Assembly: GCA_019633425.1 (NCBI GenBank)
Contig: WSUB01000013.1
Location: forward strand, 186,001-250,000
Direction of reading: 5' to 3'
Origin: Tulasnella sp. 424
Lineage: Eukaryota > Basidiomycota > Agaricomycetes > Cantharellales > Tulasnellaceae
DNA: 64,000 bases
Shown here: positions 47,248-58,500 of the stretch, piece after piece
Numbering within the stretch: position 1 is the first letter of the stretch
Layout: each line of letters opens with the position of its first letter
Notes under the pieces: generated by a model
Seen by the model: the letters and a program-made list of their open reading frames with translations, nothing else
The model's database searches: none
What the model was told of the DNA's origin: nothing
Program-made: the position numbers and the translations under genes

Positions 47248-47800
47248 TTATAGCACAACAACACTCTCTCTTGGTACGTGTTTCTTGTCGTGATAGACAC
47301 TCTTTCCAGCCTTTTGGGAACGAGTGACATTTCAGCGAACCTAGGAACGGGAACGTGCACGAAGAGAATATTCACCTCCCATCCTGGAACATCCTTCATG
47401 ATCTCCTTCTCCCGTTCTAAAGCAGCTTGCTGTCTTCGGTATGCATCCCGGTCGCCTTCAGCCAACAGCATTGGGACGAGGTGGATTCGAGCCCAGGTCT
47501 TCTCTCGCTTCAACTCCCTGCGTCACACACAAGTCCAATCCACGCATGCAAATTTGAAGGAGGTTTCAAAAAAGAAGGTCGAAAGTCAACTTTCCGCTTC
47601 CAGTTCGAACGATACGACGAGACGAGCCGCACCTCTTCTCCAAATTTCCCTGGCCCACCCGATAAATTCCATATCCGCAGAACAACGTCACACCAGCAAG
47701 CATAACAATCCCGCTAGGGCCTTTGAAAGGTAAGTTGCGCTTGTATTTTATGGCTTCGAAGCCACCAGGCGGAGGAAGGTCTCTGGGAAGCGTCCACAGC
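47248..47800 (-). CDS. Mitochondrial complex I subunit GRIM-19/NDUFA13 (5' end approximate)
   Basis: This accessory subunit (B16.6) crosses the inner membrane once in respiratory complex I. The conserved N-terminal exon, ending at 47633, reads LPRDLPPPGGFEAIKYKRNL, then a transmembrane helix IVMLAGVTLFCGYGIYRVG and QGNLEKR. Exon 47517-47376 gives ELKREKTWARIHLVPMLLAE with IMKDVPGWE, and exon 47310-47248 gives AGKSVYHDKKHVPRESVVVL and the stop. Junctions are in phase. The reading frame is open to about 47830 but has no ATG there. The start codon must therefore come from a short upstream exon I could not place, and the 5' coordinate is a guess. Confidence 0.85.
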
Positions 47801-48300
47801 GAAGTTCGTTGAGCGTCATGATTGAAACCCAACGAGGCTCGACCCCTGTACTCACTGTCTATAAGGAACGGACACTAAGGCAGCTGCTTAGTATTGTGCA
47901 GCCTAAAGTCACATTAATGAATACTCACTGTGAACAGCGTTGCGCGCAACCGACGTTGAAAGTTGTAATACGGACGACAGCCCGGCTCTTTCCTTGTAAT
48001 TCCCATGTCGATCGGCATGTTTTCACACTCAGCCAGTCACCCAATCAAGCGAGCCGAATAATGCAAAACTTTGTATTCGACCTTGGGTTGCCAAAAACGC
48101 AGGCTTTTAGGTCATCGAATGAGAGAGGTTTTACAATACAGAAGGAGAGGCCGTAATGTAGTAGCGGTAGTGGTGACCTCGGGTAACAATAGCGAATATG
48201 TAGGAAAACACAGCGTTCGACAAAAGACACAATTGGTGATGGAAGAGCGGGATCCCAAACAAGTATATATACAGGGGAGAAGGAGAGGGGTGGGTAGGGG
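47801..48300. other. Region between GRIM-19 and the Ser/Pro-rich gene
   Basis: About 500 bp. It must contain the missing first exon and promoter of GRIM-19 plus the 3' untranslated region of the next gene. Two GTGAGT donor-like sites lie on the minus strand near 47850 and 47935. Confidence 0.4.
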
Positions 48301-49544
48301 CTACCTCCATAGACTGTCCTCAACCGTAACGGTAGTGGGACCAGGTCGAGGTGATGGAAGACCACCGGGCATTGGCGACGGGGACCCGACCCAGGGTGCC
48401 TGGTCGAATCTAAATACCTCGACGTTCGGTGGATAATAAGGCTCTAAATCAGGTGAACGAACGGCAGTGACCTCTACGCCTGGAATCGAGTAAAGTGGTG
48501 ATCCCGGACGTGGCGTTTGTACAAACGGTCTTGAGTCCCCTTCCTCGAGAGCGACACTCCGAGTCGGGTCCGACGGAATGGGGTTTCCTTCTGAAGAGAC
48601 GGGCGGGAGAGATGAGGAGCGGACTCGAACGGGACGTGGGATGCTGGAGGAGCTGTCTGGTTCCACAACGATCGTCGGACGACGCTGAGACCGCGATACA
48701 CTCCAAGAGACAAAACTATGACCGGGGGGCATACGTGGACTCCGAGTTGGATTCGGTGAAGGCGACCGTTCGTTCACGAAGGGTGTAGGTGAAGCTGACA
48801 AAGATCCAGCGCTGCCCATAGCGTGTCCTTGCATGGTAGCCCTCCACCAATAATCCCCACTCGACTCCGACTCTGGCTGCATAATTTCTTCGTTTCGAGT
48901 AGGTTCGTTCCTACTGAAGGCACGATATGGGTTTATTATGCTTGCAGGCGAAGGCTGGTCGGGGATGAGTTCTTCTGCATCGGGACTCCAGCTGGAATAC
49001 GACGTTCTCCAAGGCATGTCGGACGTAGGTGGTACTCCCATGATGCCATACAATTCGTTTCGCCTTCGTGCACGGATGGTCGCTGAACGTGCTCGGGATT
49101 GTGGGAGGCCGGAGAAGGATGGATGGGCATCGGTGGCACGATAGTTGATATAGAAGCTAGCTTCCGCGCATCGTTCGCTGACGCGACCTGCGGGACATGA
49201 TGGTCTGGTTGTTGATTTTCGCCGCAGTACGATGTCCTGAACATGGTGGAGGCAGATGGCGGCGTCTGAGCGGCTCACCCCAAACACGGAACGGAACAAG
49301 GAAACACTTACATTGACCAGTGCTCCGACGAGCTTTTGAACTACAGGATCTTGGGGATCAAAGGCCTGGGTGAAAAGGTAGGTTGTCAGTCACAGACACC
49401 CTTGGGAACCTCATGACCTGTATAAAAGCACACCTCGAAGAACTCCTCCAATTTCAATCCTGACTGGCTGAGTGGTTTCTGAAGTGCCGTATGAAATTTC
49501 TCGCTGCAGAGAGCCTCGGTGTGTGCTAGAGTCCACTTTCCCAT
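48301..49544 (-). CDS. Unknown Ser/Pro-rich protein
   Basis: I do not recognise this gene. Minus-strand reading from an ATG at 49544 gives MGKWTLAHTEALCSEKFHTA with LSQSGLKLEEFFE, a 54-nt exon AFDPQDPVVQKLVGALVN, and a large final exon beginning DIVLRRKSTTRPS. The final exon is disordered and rich in Ser, Pro and Arg, with many SP sites (for example ERSPSPNPTRSPRMPP). It ends with PGPTTVTVEDSLWR. The short folded N-terminus followed by a long disordered tail suggests a regulatory or scaffold protein. A longer N-terminus from 49736 is possible. Introns between the three segments have GTGTGC/CAG and GTAAGT/CAG ends and are in phase. Confidence 0.55.
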
Positions 49545-50285
49545 TGAAGATGCGATGTGTTGAGGAAGAGTGTCTAGTGCTCTATCGAACAATGAATGAA
49601 GGGGAAGTCGCTGAGAGGGACGGACGTGGGGGGAATATTCGCGGCGATTGTGTGGAACCCACCAAGTAGAAAAGCAAAACATCCGCCGGGAACAAACGCA
49701 GACCGCCACTCCACAAAAGCTGGCGATCCTGTGCACTCAGCCATGCTGGCAAGTGTACCACCACGTTTCAGAGTTATTTCTGCTCAGAACACTTTTCCCA
49801 AAAAAACCTCGACGCTGGCAGTGTGATACGCGAGGAGGTGCAAGGTGCGCGTCATTTTAAAATTTGCAAGTTGCCATCGTTCCAAGGTGGCAAGACTGGT
49901 TGTCGAGCTGACGCCCAACAGCCGATTTGTGCCATCTCTACCAGTATACATTCGGCTTCATTCCTAGATTATTAGTGGCTTGGAGGGTCGAGACTCGGCT
50001 CCAATACACGTTTTTATGAGCGAAACTTCGTGAATGACCGAGAACACCGACTGGAAACCTTGGGAAACCGTATCCTCCCAACTGTCCTCCAGCGATACTA
50101 CCACCTCATCCATCCCCCCAAGGCTGCCCAGCACGACTCTCTCGGCCTCCGGACTGCTCTCAATCTCATCGACCCCGTCGAGGACTGCTTCCGTCTAGGC
50201 ACCAGCCATCATATTGCACGTCTATTGGCCGTCCATCGCTTATCAACCCCACACGTCTCTCCTCCCATTCAAGCGCAGTTCACAC
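49545..50285. other. Divergent intergenic region upstream of the P450 gene
   Basis: About 740 bp between the divergent starts of the unknown Ser/Pro-rich gene and the P450. It may include an N-terminal extension of the former (up to 49736). The C-rich tract at 50080-50280 looks like a fungal leader. No repeat found. Confidence 0.45.
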
Positions 50286-52526
50286 ATGGCCGACTACGAC
50301 ATTCGACTCGTCTCAGCTGCAGCCGTGACGGTCCTCGCGCTATACCGTCTTGTAAAATGGAGTCGCCAGTCGGGGCCGGTAATGCTCCCCGGCCCACCTG
50401 CGGACACCTTCCTCTGGGGTAGCCTCCAGACTATCCGCGATCCGAAGGACATAGTGCCGCAATGGACAAAGAAATACGGCAAAACATTTGCCGTGACAGG
50501 GTTCTTATCCATGAAGAGACTCTACACCCTGGATCTCCGAGCCATTGCTCACGTCCTTTCGCACCCTGCGGAATTCCATAAGCCGTGGCAGTCGAGGATC
50601 GGGCTCACCGCTATTACCGGACCAGGATTAGTTGCTGTGGAGGGTGATGTTCATAAGCGTCAGGTTAGTGTCAAAACTATATCTAGTTCGATGGTTACTG
50701 AGACATGCCGTTTCTGCTAGCGAAAGATTCTGGTACCTACCCTGTTTTAATCACAATCGCAAAACTAACTGCTGACGCAATTCCGTACCTAACAGAATCC
50801 CGTCTTTAGCCAAGCTCAGATTCGAGGCTTCACTCCGCTGTTCGTGCGGAAGGCGCAGGAGCTGAAGGACCTCTGGAAAGCCGAAGTTATCAGTACTGGT
50901 GATGGATCTCAAACTATTGACGTGCTGGGCTGGCTCAGTCGCGCAACCCTTGATATTATTGGCGAAGCAGGTATGCTGGTCATCCTATCCTTAGTTTAAC
51001 CGGAAAGTAACCCTTCTCCTGGGATTGACCGTTCACAGGCTTCGGATATCAATTCAACGCTTTAGTAGATGAGTCCAACGAGTTATCTGTTGCCTTCAAC
51101 AAAGTAGGGCTGACCCGGATGTGTCTGACCCCCCGAGACATGATGTTCTGATCGGATTCGTCTTTTAGATATTCGACGTTGTCTCGTCCTTCAACCCACT
51201 CGAGTTCCTCCAGATCTGGGTTCCGGTCGTGGGGAAGATGGTGAGACCTATGCCATCGCGCACTCTACTAGGGGCAATCGACTGACATCAGGATTCAGCC
51301 AACGAAGCGCAACAAGGAATTTGAAGAAAGTACTGGGGTTCTCAGACGCGTTGGGATGGGTCTGATAGAAGAGAAGACTCGCGAAGCGGCCAAGGCGACT
51401 CCCGAAAAGCAAACCGACACTCCAACAAGCAGAGACCTCTTGAGCGTCCTGATCAAATCCAACGCTGACAACTCCCTTTCGGAAGAAGAGGTCCTCGCTC
51501 GTACGTCTTACGTCTCATCCGTCCCACAGACCGCTCATTAACATGGCTTTTCAACGTGGTTAGAAATCGCCACTTTCATCGCTGCAGGCCACGAAACCAC
51601 TTCAACTGCTATGACGTGGGCGCTCTACGCTCTAGCTTCGAGCCCCGAAGTCCAAGCAAAACTGCGAGCCGAACTGACGGCGTTCCCCAACGACAACCCG
51701 ACTATGGAAGAGCTCAACGGACTCCAATACCTAGATTGGGTGGTGCGAGAGTCGTTGCGAGTCTATTCTCCAGTGGAGATCACGTCGAGGCAACCGATAA
51801 AAGACGAAGTTGTGCCACTTTCGGAGCCGGTGACGGATTTGGATGGGAAGGTGCATACCGAGCTACAGTGAGTTTGACTTCGTTTCCCAGAGAGGGGATA
51901 TTTCTGGGAGTCTAACCGGTTTCTATGTCGCTCTCGGTGTAGCTTACGGTCAGGCGATGTCGTCTTTATTCACATCCGGGAGATCAATATGTCCCCTGAT
52001 ATATGGGGCGAAGACGCCAGGATATTCAGGTATGCTTTAAACTATCATCGCTGGCTGCTGTTCCACATCCACTGAGTATCATCACTGGGTGCATTGTAGG
52101 CCCGAACGATGGGAGTCCCCTCCTGCCGATGCGAACGCCGTGCCCTCGGTCTACGCGAACCTTATGACGTTCCTATCTGGCCCTAGAGCATGCATAGGAT
52201 GGAGAATGGCCATCGCAGAGTGAGTTCCCATCCAGACACTCCTCTCCAGACGAAGCACGAAGCATGTTGACTGACTGGCAATTTTCCACGACCCAGGATG
52301 AAGGCGTTCATATTCACCATGGTGCGCACGTTCGACATTCAAATCGACCCGAAGCTCGTCATAGTAGGGAAATTGGGGTGAGTTTCCACACTTTGGCCGC
52401 TCGCCTGACTACTAGCTGACGAAGAGAAACAGGCGGGTCGTGACAAGGCCTGTTGTAGTGGGCGAAGAAGCAAAGGGCAACCAAATGCCGCTGAAACTCA
52501 CTCTCCTGCAGCAGCATAAGGCATGA
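50286..52526 (+). CDS. Cytochrome P450 monooxygenase
   Basis: Ten in-phase exons (50286-50663, 50796-50970, 51039-51103, 51169-51240, 51299-51500, 51564-51867, 51943-52029, 52100-52219, 52297-52377, 52433-52526) give 525 residues, normal for an ER P450. An N-terminal hydrophobic anchor (LVSAAAVTVLALYRLV) is followed by a Pro-rich hinge (LPGPP). The I-helix oxygen-binding motif is AGHETTS, the K-helix is ESLR, the PERW motif is RPERWE, and the heme loop is FLSGPRACIG with the Cys ligand. The enzyme would hydroxylate a lipophilic substrate using a CPR partner. The layout resembles the CYP5144/CYP5150-type basidiomycete families, but I cannot assign a family by eye. No other pathway gene lies next to it. 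Confidence 0.93.
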
Positions 52527-53384
52527 TGAAGTGCTCTGGGAGTATATACGAGCATGGGGCATGTAACAAAAGGTGTAATTTCTTACCCATCTGCGTGTCT
52601 GCCGTCTGGCACGGACGGCACTTCCAGTAGGATATCTTCTCGCATTTGTAGGATTGCTAACCTCGTACTAGGCTGGTGTATAAAATGTACTTGAACCCGT
52701 TCGAGGAACCACAGATATGCGATGACCTTCCCTGGGATGGAGACTGACAACGAGGGGACCCCGGACGCCGAAGTAAACTCCAACTGGACCCACCAACACC
52801 ACGCAGCGAGACGTGGAAACGCGGGGAGACTAGAAGTCACAAACGAGTGGATGATGGCTCTTAATCGTGTTCTCGTTGGAATGATTGGCATCGTCATTGC
52901 TTTTCATCGACCTCATAGAGCCGCCTTAAGCCTGGGCTGTGGACGCCCTGAAGAGCCTGTGGGGTTTGACGGGACGTACTTGGCCAAAAGCGTACAAGCT
53001 TGCAAGGTTGGGATAAGTATTGCGAGCGACAGCCAGGAGTACCTCTGGATGCTCCGTCGTCTTCAGTATGTAAAATGCAAACGGAGCATCCAGGATATCG
53101 TCTAACTCCCCTACCTCTTTAACCGGAGGAGAGCGGCCAGAATTGAAGTGTTTCCGAGGCGACGATTTAGCGTTTGAGTGCAGCTGATGTCGACTCTAGG
53201 ATCCTGGACGTGGCCTAGGACCTCCTTCCCCTCTTGCATTGCCTTGTGAGGTTGACGCCAATCCTAGCACTCCACAACTCTTTTGACAAAGACCTTCGGA
53301 AACTACCCGCTAACCGTGGAGACGACATTTAAGAGTGGACTGAACGGCGAGAGGAGACGGAGAACTACTTATATGAACCGAGAT
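52527..53384. other. Intergenic region with a 13-bp perfect inverted repeat
   Basis: About 860 bp between the P450 and the duplicated segment. A frame of 127 codons (52722-53105, +) is present but matches nothing I know and has no splice or neighbour support. The hairpin at 53045-53093 lies at its 3' end. Confidence 0.4.
53045..53093. repeat. Perfect inverted repeat (13-bp arms, 23-nt loop)
   Basis: CTGGATGCTCCGT at 53045-53057 is the exact reverse complement of ACGGAGCATCCAG at 53081-53093. A transcript from either strand would form a stable hairpin. It is outside any supported gene. Confidence 0.85.
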
Positions 53385-54734
53385 ACTGGGGTCAGGAGTG
53401 GACACCATGGCCCATTCCACACCGTGGCGACGATCGTCGCAACATGGAATGCGGTAGCCTTCCAGTGAAGGATATGGTTGGTCTATGATGTGTTTTGGCG
53501 TCTGGCGTCATTTTCCTCGTCGAACAGTGAATCCCTTCACCCCGACTTGGCAAGCATCGGGGCTACCCGTGCGGACTATTCTGCCACCCTCAACCATCAC
53601 CGGTCAGCTAAAACGGGTCATATAAGTATGTCCATGATTCAGCAGCTTGAGACAGCGCCCATTTTGGAATCACAACAAATGGATCGACGATCGAACCCGG
53701 CGACGCGTCTGACATCCTCGAAAACAAGCCGACTTCCGTCAATCGTCCCCCATGCCAAGATCTCTTTGGGATAACAGAATCTTCTCATAAGGCCAACTAC
53801 CCCCGCCAAGACGTTTCAAGGTATCAGTCGGTTCCGCTCTCGACCTCCCTTCCTTTCGGCAACCTCCCTTTACGTACACTCGGGCATCAGCGTAGCAGCC
53901 CTTCCAGAACTCCTGAACGATGCATTTCAAGTGTCTTGCTAACTGAAAGACGATCTCGTTAGTCATGGTTGGTAGATAGAACACACGCTTAGACTCAATG
54001 TATCAGTCGGCATTAAGCCTAGGGTTTGAGTGAGCGTAAACCGAGAGCTAGTACAATAGAGGTTCGCAGGCGTTTGTGATCCGTACCATGCCCATGCAAG
54101 TTGTATCTAGCCTGTCCCCAGGGGACTAGTCAATACCGGATTGAAAGAGCGCCATGTTACGTCGGCGGTGGCGCGGAAGGTGTCGACGCCCGGGAATATG
54201 TACGTGCGCCGCTTACCTAACCGCTGTGCGAGGCGAAAAGCAGGTTGATGCGTGTTCACCACTTAGACCGACAACCACCTTAACCGTACCTCAGCTCAAG
54301 TCATAACTTCAAAGCATGCGATCTGAGAATCCTCTCTATTGGACTCTGGGCCCCAGTATGTCCGCCAGCGAAACCGCAAAGCTGCGCGCTCGAAGTCCCA
54401 TCCGCCACGCGAAGTTGGGACAGATGGATATTCATGAAACTGTTACTGTAAGTAAGATAGCATGTCTGGGATCAGGAGCAGCTGAGAACCGACCCCTCGA
54501 TCAGGCCGTATTTAAAGTACGTTTATCACCGTCGATAGGCCTTGCAGGTGTTGAGAGGGTGTTACCTCGTTTAGGCTTTGGCGTCTCCGCAATACATAGG
54601 GATCTTCTCCGCTTTCGGCAGATACCCAACCACTCTCCATTAACGTGTCATAATCCTGATCTGCAGGTGGCGACCAAGTGGGTAAACTTCCGACTGATCA
54701 CTGATGGCACTAGAAAATCTCCCCATCCAGAGCT

Positions 54735-56126
54735 ATGCAGGACGTCTGCCAGAAAGCGAAATCAACTTCCTTGGCGTATGATCATCTAGAAGATGGTCCA
54801 GTTCGCCAAGTGAAAGACCTACTGTGTGGAGGCGCTAGAGGGTGCACTGGACTCTTAGATACCTGTCGAGAAGCGCTCCTTCTGCCTCGACGTGTCAGTC
54901 GGTTCATTCTGATGTGCTGAGCGGCTAGCTAATCCATTCGTAGGAGGCGCACGAAAAAGTGGAACCCCACCTTCCTCCTGGGAGGTTCCCTCGCGTGTCA
55001 CCCCCAGAGTCACTACCATTCGCGATGCAATTGAAGGTTAGAAGCCAACAATGGCCGAGCCAAAGAGCCCAGAGCTCGGGGGCCGCTTCAAGCGCGGCCT
55101 CTTTGGCTTCTGTTGCAGATGTTGGAACCTGGATTGTCTCGATATCTCCGATGCCCGTCAAAGTCAACGGCCATTTTTGTGATGTATTCCAAGCTATCTA
55201 CTTAGGAGTGGGGAAAGTGGCTCTCAAAAGGCCAAGGATCGGAGCTGCAGAATACAATGAGGACACCATTAGAGTAGGTGTGCTGCCGATCATGATCTTC
55301 TTTTCTGATGATAAGCTTGTTTCGATTAAAGCGGTTTCAACGAGAAGCTGCAACGTGGCAGAGGCTGCAACATCCTCATATTTTGGAGTACCTGGGCACT
55401 TTCCAGAGAGACGGACATTTTTACCTCGTCAGTCAGTTCGTCGAGAATGGTACCTTGGTCGAGTATATCGTCCTGCACCCGAGCGTCAACCGCGTCAAGC
55501 TGGTATGTCTTTTTTTGCGCGTGTCTCAAACGCGCGCGCTTACGATACGAGGTCGTGTCCAGTTGTGCGAGACTGCAGATGCAATAAGTTATCTACATGA
55601 TGAAGAAGTAGTGCACGGCGATATCAAAGCCAGCAACATTCTCATTGGCGACAACGGCCAGGTCTTACTTTGCGACTTTGGTCTCACAAGAACGACCGAT
55701 TCAAGAACTTCAACCGCGATGAAAGGAGCCGGCACCCTTCGATGGCAAAGCCCTGAGCTATGGGATGGCTGCTCCAAGAGTTTCAAATCGGATGTATACG
55801 CGTTCGGCATGACGATAGCCGAGGTGAGGCATCGTTCGTTATCATTCAACCCTGGAGTCATATCTGAACGCGCGGATTAGGTTCTTACTGGCGAAGTTCC
55901 ATTCCCCGACCTCGAAACGGGTGGCGCTGTTATCCGTGCCGTCTTGATTGAAAGCAGACGACCTCCTAAGAATCCCGCTGAGTCGTCTGCTGGACTGTCG
56001 TATGAGAAAGTCTGGGCCGTCGCCGAAGCCTGCTGGTCCACTACGCCTGAGGAAAGAATATCCATTAACGAGGCTTTGCAGCGGATTCAAGGAGACCCCG
56101 CGCTCCCCGCGATCCAAGATATTTGA
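54735..56126 (+). CDS. Tyrosine-kinase-like (TKL) protein kinase, copy A
   Basis: Exons 54735-54893, 54944-55273, 55332-55502, 55563-55823 and 55881-56126 join in phase into 388 residues. The kinase domain shows VALKRPR (ATP-binding Lys), HPHILEYLGTFQRDGHFYLV, the catalytic loop VVHGDIKASNIL, LCDFGLTR, the GTLRWQSPEL P+1 loop and DVYAFGMTIAEV, and ends with CWSTTPEERISINEAL. The glycine-rich loop is degenerate (VNGHFCDVFQA). HGD replaces the common HRD, which is frequent in basidiomycete TKL kinases. The first four exons have exactly the same lengths as in copy B, which supports a functional gene. Intron 3 must use the CCAG acceptor at 55562, giving LLCETADAI. The first exon is inferred from conservation between copies. 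Confidence 0.78.
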
Positions 56127-56134
56127 TGGCGCTC

Positions 56135-56335
56135 CCGGTTGTTCTGATATTCCGCATGGTTTTGTACTTCCCGGTTGTTTGGGCACTCCTTATGTTTTTT
56201 TTAGATTCCTGCTTGTTCTGATACCCCCGCATGTTTTCTTTGATTTCTCGCTTGTTCCGGCATTTCGCATGTTTTCTTTGATTTCCCGTTTGTTCTGGCA
56301 TTGTCCACGTTTTCTTTGAATGTTTTAGTAGTGTT
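56135..56335. repeat. Degenerate ~35-40 bp T-rich repeat after kinase A
   Basis: Four to five imperfect units of a motif like TTTCTTTGATTTCCCG followed by TTGTTCTGGCATTCCGCATG lie just downstream of the kinase stop. A shorter version follows kinase B. They are likely in the 3' untranslated region. Confidence 0.65.
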
Positions 56336-56900
56336 GTCTCTATATCGAAGCCCTACGGCGCCCGATCCAGATATTCAGTGTTACAATCCGAGTCTGTTCG
56401 CGCTGCGCATGCAAAGCGTTTCGTCTCATGTGGTGGATACTTGCTGGCCGCCCCCGTCGGTCACATTTACAGCGTTTAGTGTCGGTGTTCTCTCTCTGCG
56501 GGATAGTTATTTAATAAAGCTGAAGATTCTTGCTCTTTGGAAACGACTGCTGCCTTGTCCTTCTGAATATATATGGTGGTCCAGCGCCACGGTCAGTATG
56601 TACAGATGTTGAAGGAACGCATTGCCTTCTGCGCCCCAAAAGATAATTCCTAAAACCTCTCATTATGTAAATCGACCCAAGCATATAACATGCACCAACG
56701 GATCAAAATGTACTGCACCTGTGGCGGGAGGGTGGTGTTTGCTTAGTTTGTCTCTCAACAAACAAACCTGGGTGAACAACGTCTGGTTCACGCGTAAGCC
56801 CCTGCTCCGGAGGCGGAGCACCTTCGCTAGGCACCGGAGCTAAGGGGCTTACATCCGTGAGCCTAGTCTGTCACTTCTACAAGCTCCAACTAACCTTCCG
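56336..56900. other. Spacer between kinase A and the RAD57 fragment
   Basis: About 560 bp with no supported gene. It corresponds to 60040-60862 in copy B but lacks the ~315 bp insertion found there, and carries its own hairpin insertion at 56794-56852. Confidence 0.45.
56794..56852. repeat. 59-bp hairpin present only in copy A
   Basis: GTAAGCCCCTGCTCCGG at the left is nearly the reverse complement of CCGGAGCTAAGGGGCTTAC at the right; an inner GCTCCGGAGGCGGAGC hairpin is also present. The aligned part of copy B lacks about 75 bp here, so this is an insertion in A or a deletion in B. Confidence 0.6.
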
Positions 56901-57369
56901 ATGGAGATCTCTATTTCCGACTTGCACTCATTAGGTCCGGTGGAGAGGAACCGGTTGCATGGATGTAAGTTGTGTCGTAACTCATCCTGTCTTACTTGAC
57001 CATAATACTTCCTTCAGCGAATATCAAATTCGTGGCGGATGTTCTCCTCCAGACCCCTGAAGAGATCTCGCGCAATGCTCGGTTGAGCAAGGAGGAAGTC
57101 GAAAGGATTTCGATTTAATTTCTACGGAAATATTGTCCCCTCCTGAGACTGTTTTTGAAACACGGTCGTTGGGTTCGGACAGCTTCACCACTGGTGACGC
57201 TGGCCTTGATGATATGCTTGGCGGTGGAATACGGACTGGATCTGTGTGGGAGATCTCTGGAGAAGGGTGAGTGCAGTGTTCCCGTCCTTGAGGAGGCTTT
57301 TGGGACAGTGCGGCTGGGAAGACGCAACTGACTCTCCAACCTCGCCTCACGTTTCAGCTTCCTGTTGGG
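56901..57369 (+). pseudogene. Truncated, frameshifted RAD57 fragment
   Basis: This is a copy of the 5' end of RAD57. The first exon (MEISISDLHSLGPVERNRLHG), the first intron and most of exon 2 align with the intact gene at 60863. A one-base deletion after the EEVERI codons shifts the frame into a stop at once. The sequence then continues in the old frame (SPPETVFETRSLGSDSFTT, GGGIRTGSVWEISGEG) and through intron 2 into the Walker A region. It ends abruptly after CTTCCTGTTGGG, where copy B of the duplication begins. The rest of the ATPase domain is missing, so it cannot make a functional protein. Confidence 0.88.
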
Positions 57370-58500
57370 GTAATCTGGAGTGGACGCCATGGCCCATCTC
57401 ACATCGTGGCAGCAATTGCCGTAGCATAGAATGGGGTAGCCGTCCAGTGAGGGATATTGCTGGTCTATGATAGGTTTTGGCGTCGGTTCCGTCGACCTGT
57501 AAGTACCTACACGTCGAACAGCGAATCCCCTCACCACGATTTGGCAAGCATCGGGGCTACCTGTGCGGACGATACCGCCCACCCCAATCCTCTTCAGCCA
57601 TCACTGGTCAGCTACAACGGGTCCAACAAGTATGTCCATGATTCAGCAACTTGAGACAGCGCGAATTTGGAATCACAGCCAATGGATCGAACAGCCGAAC
57701 CCGGCCGACGCGTCCGACATCCTCGAGACAAGCCGACCGTCGTCAATCTTCCCCTATACCAAGATCTCTTGGGATAGCGAAATTTTCTCATAAGGCAACT
57801 GCCCCTGCCGTTTCAAGATATCAGTCGGTTTCGCTCTCGGCCTCTCTTTCGGTACACTCGGGCACCATTGGAGCAACCCTTCCAGGACTCAACATCCTGG
57901 ACGATGCATTTAGGTCTCTCGCTAACCGAAAGATGATCTCCTTAGTCATGATTGGTTATAGATAGAATGCACGTTTATCAGTCGGCAATTAAGCCTGGGG
58001 CTTGAGTGAGCGTAAGCCGAGAGTTAGCCGTTCGCAGACGCTTGTGATCCGTACTATACCCACGCAAGTTGTATCTAGCCCGCCTCAATGAGACTAGTCA
58101 ATATCGGATTGAAAGAGCGCCATATTATGTCGGCGATGGCGCGAAAGGTGTCGACGCCTGGGAATATGGACGGACGTACGCCGCTTACCTAAGTTAACTG
58201 TGGTGCAAGGCGGACAATTCTACAAAGTGGTTGAAGCGTGTTCACCACTTGGACCGATAATCACTTCAACCAAACCCATCATCTGTAACCGTATAACATA
58301 CTGTCGGTCCAACCTGATGGCCAATCAAGGCGTTCGGGCGACTCTGCCGTCCCGGATGAAGACCTTCTCCGAACCTTTCGGCGGATACCCTGCAACCTCT
58401 CTCCATTAGCGTACCATAACCCTGATCTGCAGGCGGCGACCAAGTGGGTATACTTCCGACAGGTCACTGATGGCACTAGCAAACATCCCCTTCCAGAGCC
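57370..58500. other. Region upstream of kinase B
   Basis: About 1.1 kb, matched by 53385-54734 in copy A. Open frames here are not conserved between the two copies because indels break them, so I treat it as non-coding promoter or decayed sequence. Confidence 0.5.

Larger units (their letters stand above)
53385..57369. repeat. Left copy (A) of a ~4 kb tandem segmental duplication
   Basis: The segment from about 53385 (TGGGGTC... then GTGGACACCATGGCCCAT) to 57369 (CAGCTTCCTGTTGGG) is repeated in direct orientation at 57370-61338. Similarity is obvious by eye in the first 400 bp, the kinase gene, the post-kinase repeats and the RAD57 fragment, with many substitutions and indels. The right edge is sharp: RAD57 sequence stops after CTTCCTGTTGGG and the start of copy B follows. 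Confidence 0.85.

Noticed and set aside
52722..53105. 127-codon plus-strand ORF after the P450
   Set aside because: No recognisable domain, no splice support, and a minus-strand frame of similar length overlaps it; treated as chance.
53478..53774. 98-codon ORF upstream of kinase A
   Set aside because: The aligned part of copy B breaks the frame with indels, so the ORF is not conserved.
55503..55562. Kinase A read as a pseudogene because the TTCAG acceptor of intron 3 is deleted
   Set aside because: The downstream CCAG acceptor at 55562 is in frame and gives a better kinase alignment, so the gene is intact.
56794..56852. tRNA-like gene suggested by the 8-bp outer stem
   Set aside because: The inner arms do not form D, anticodon and T loops and no TTC box is in place.
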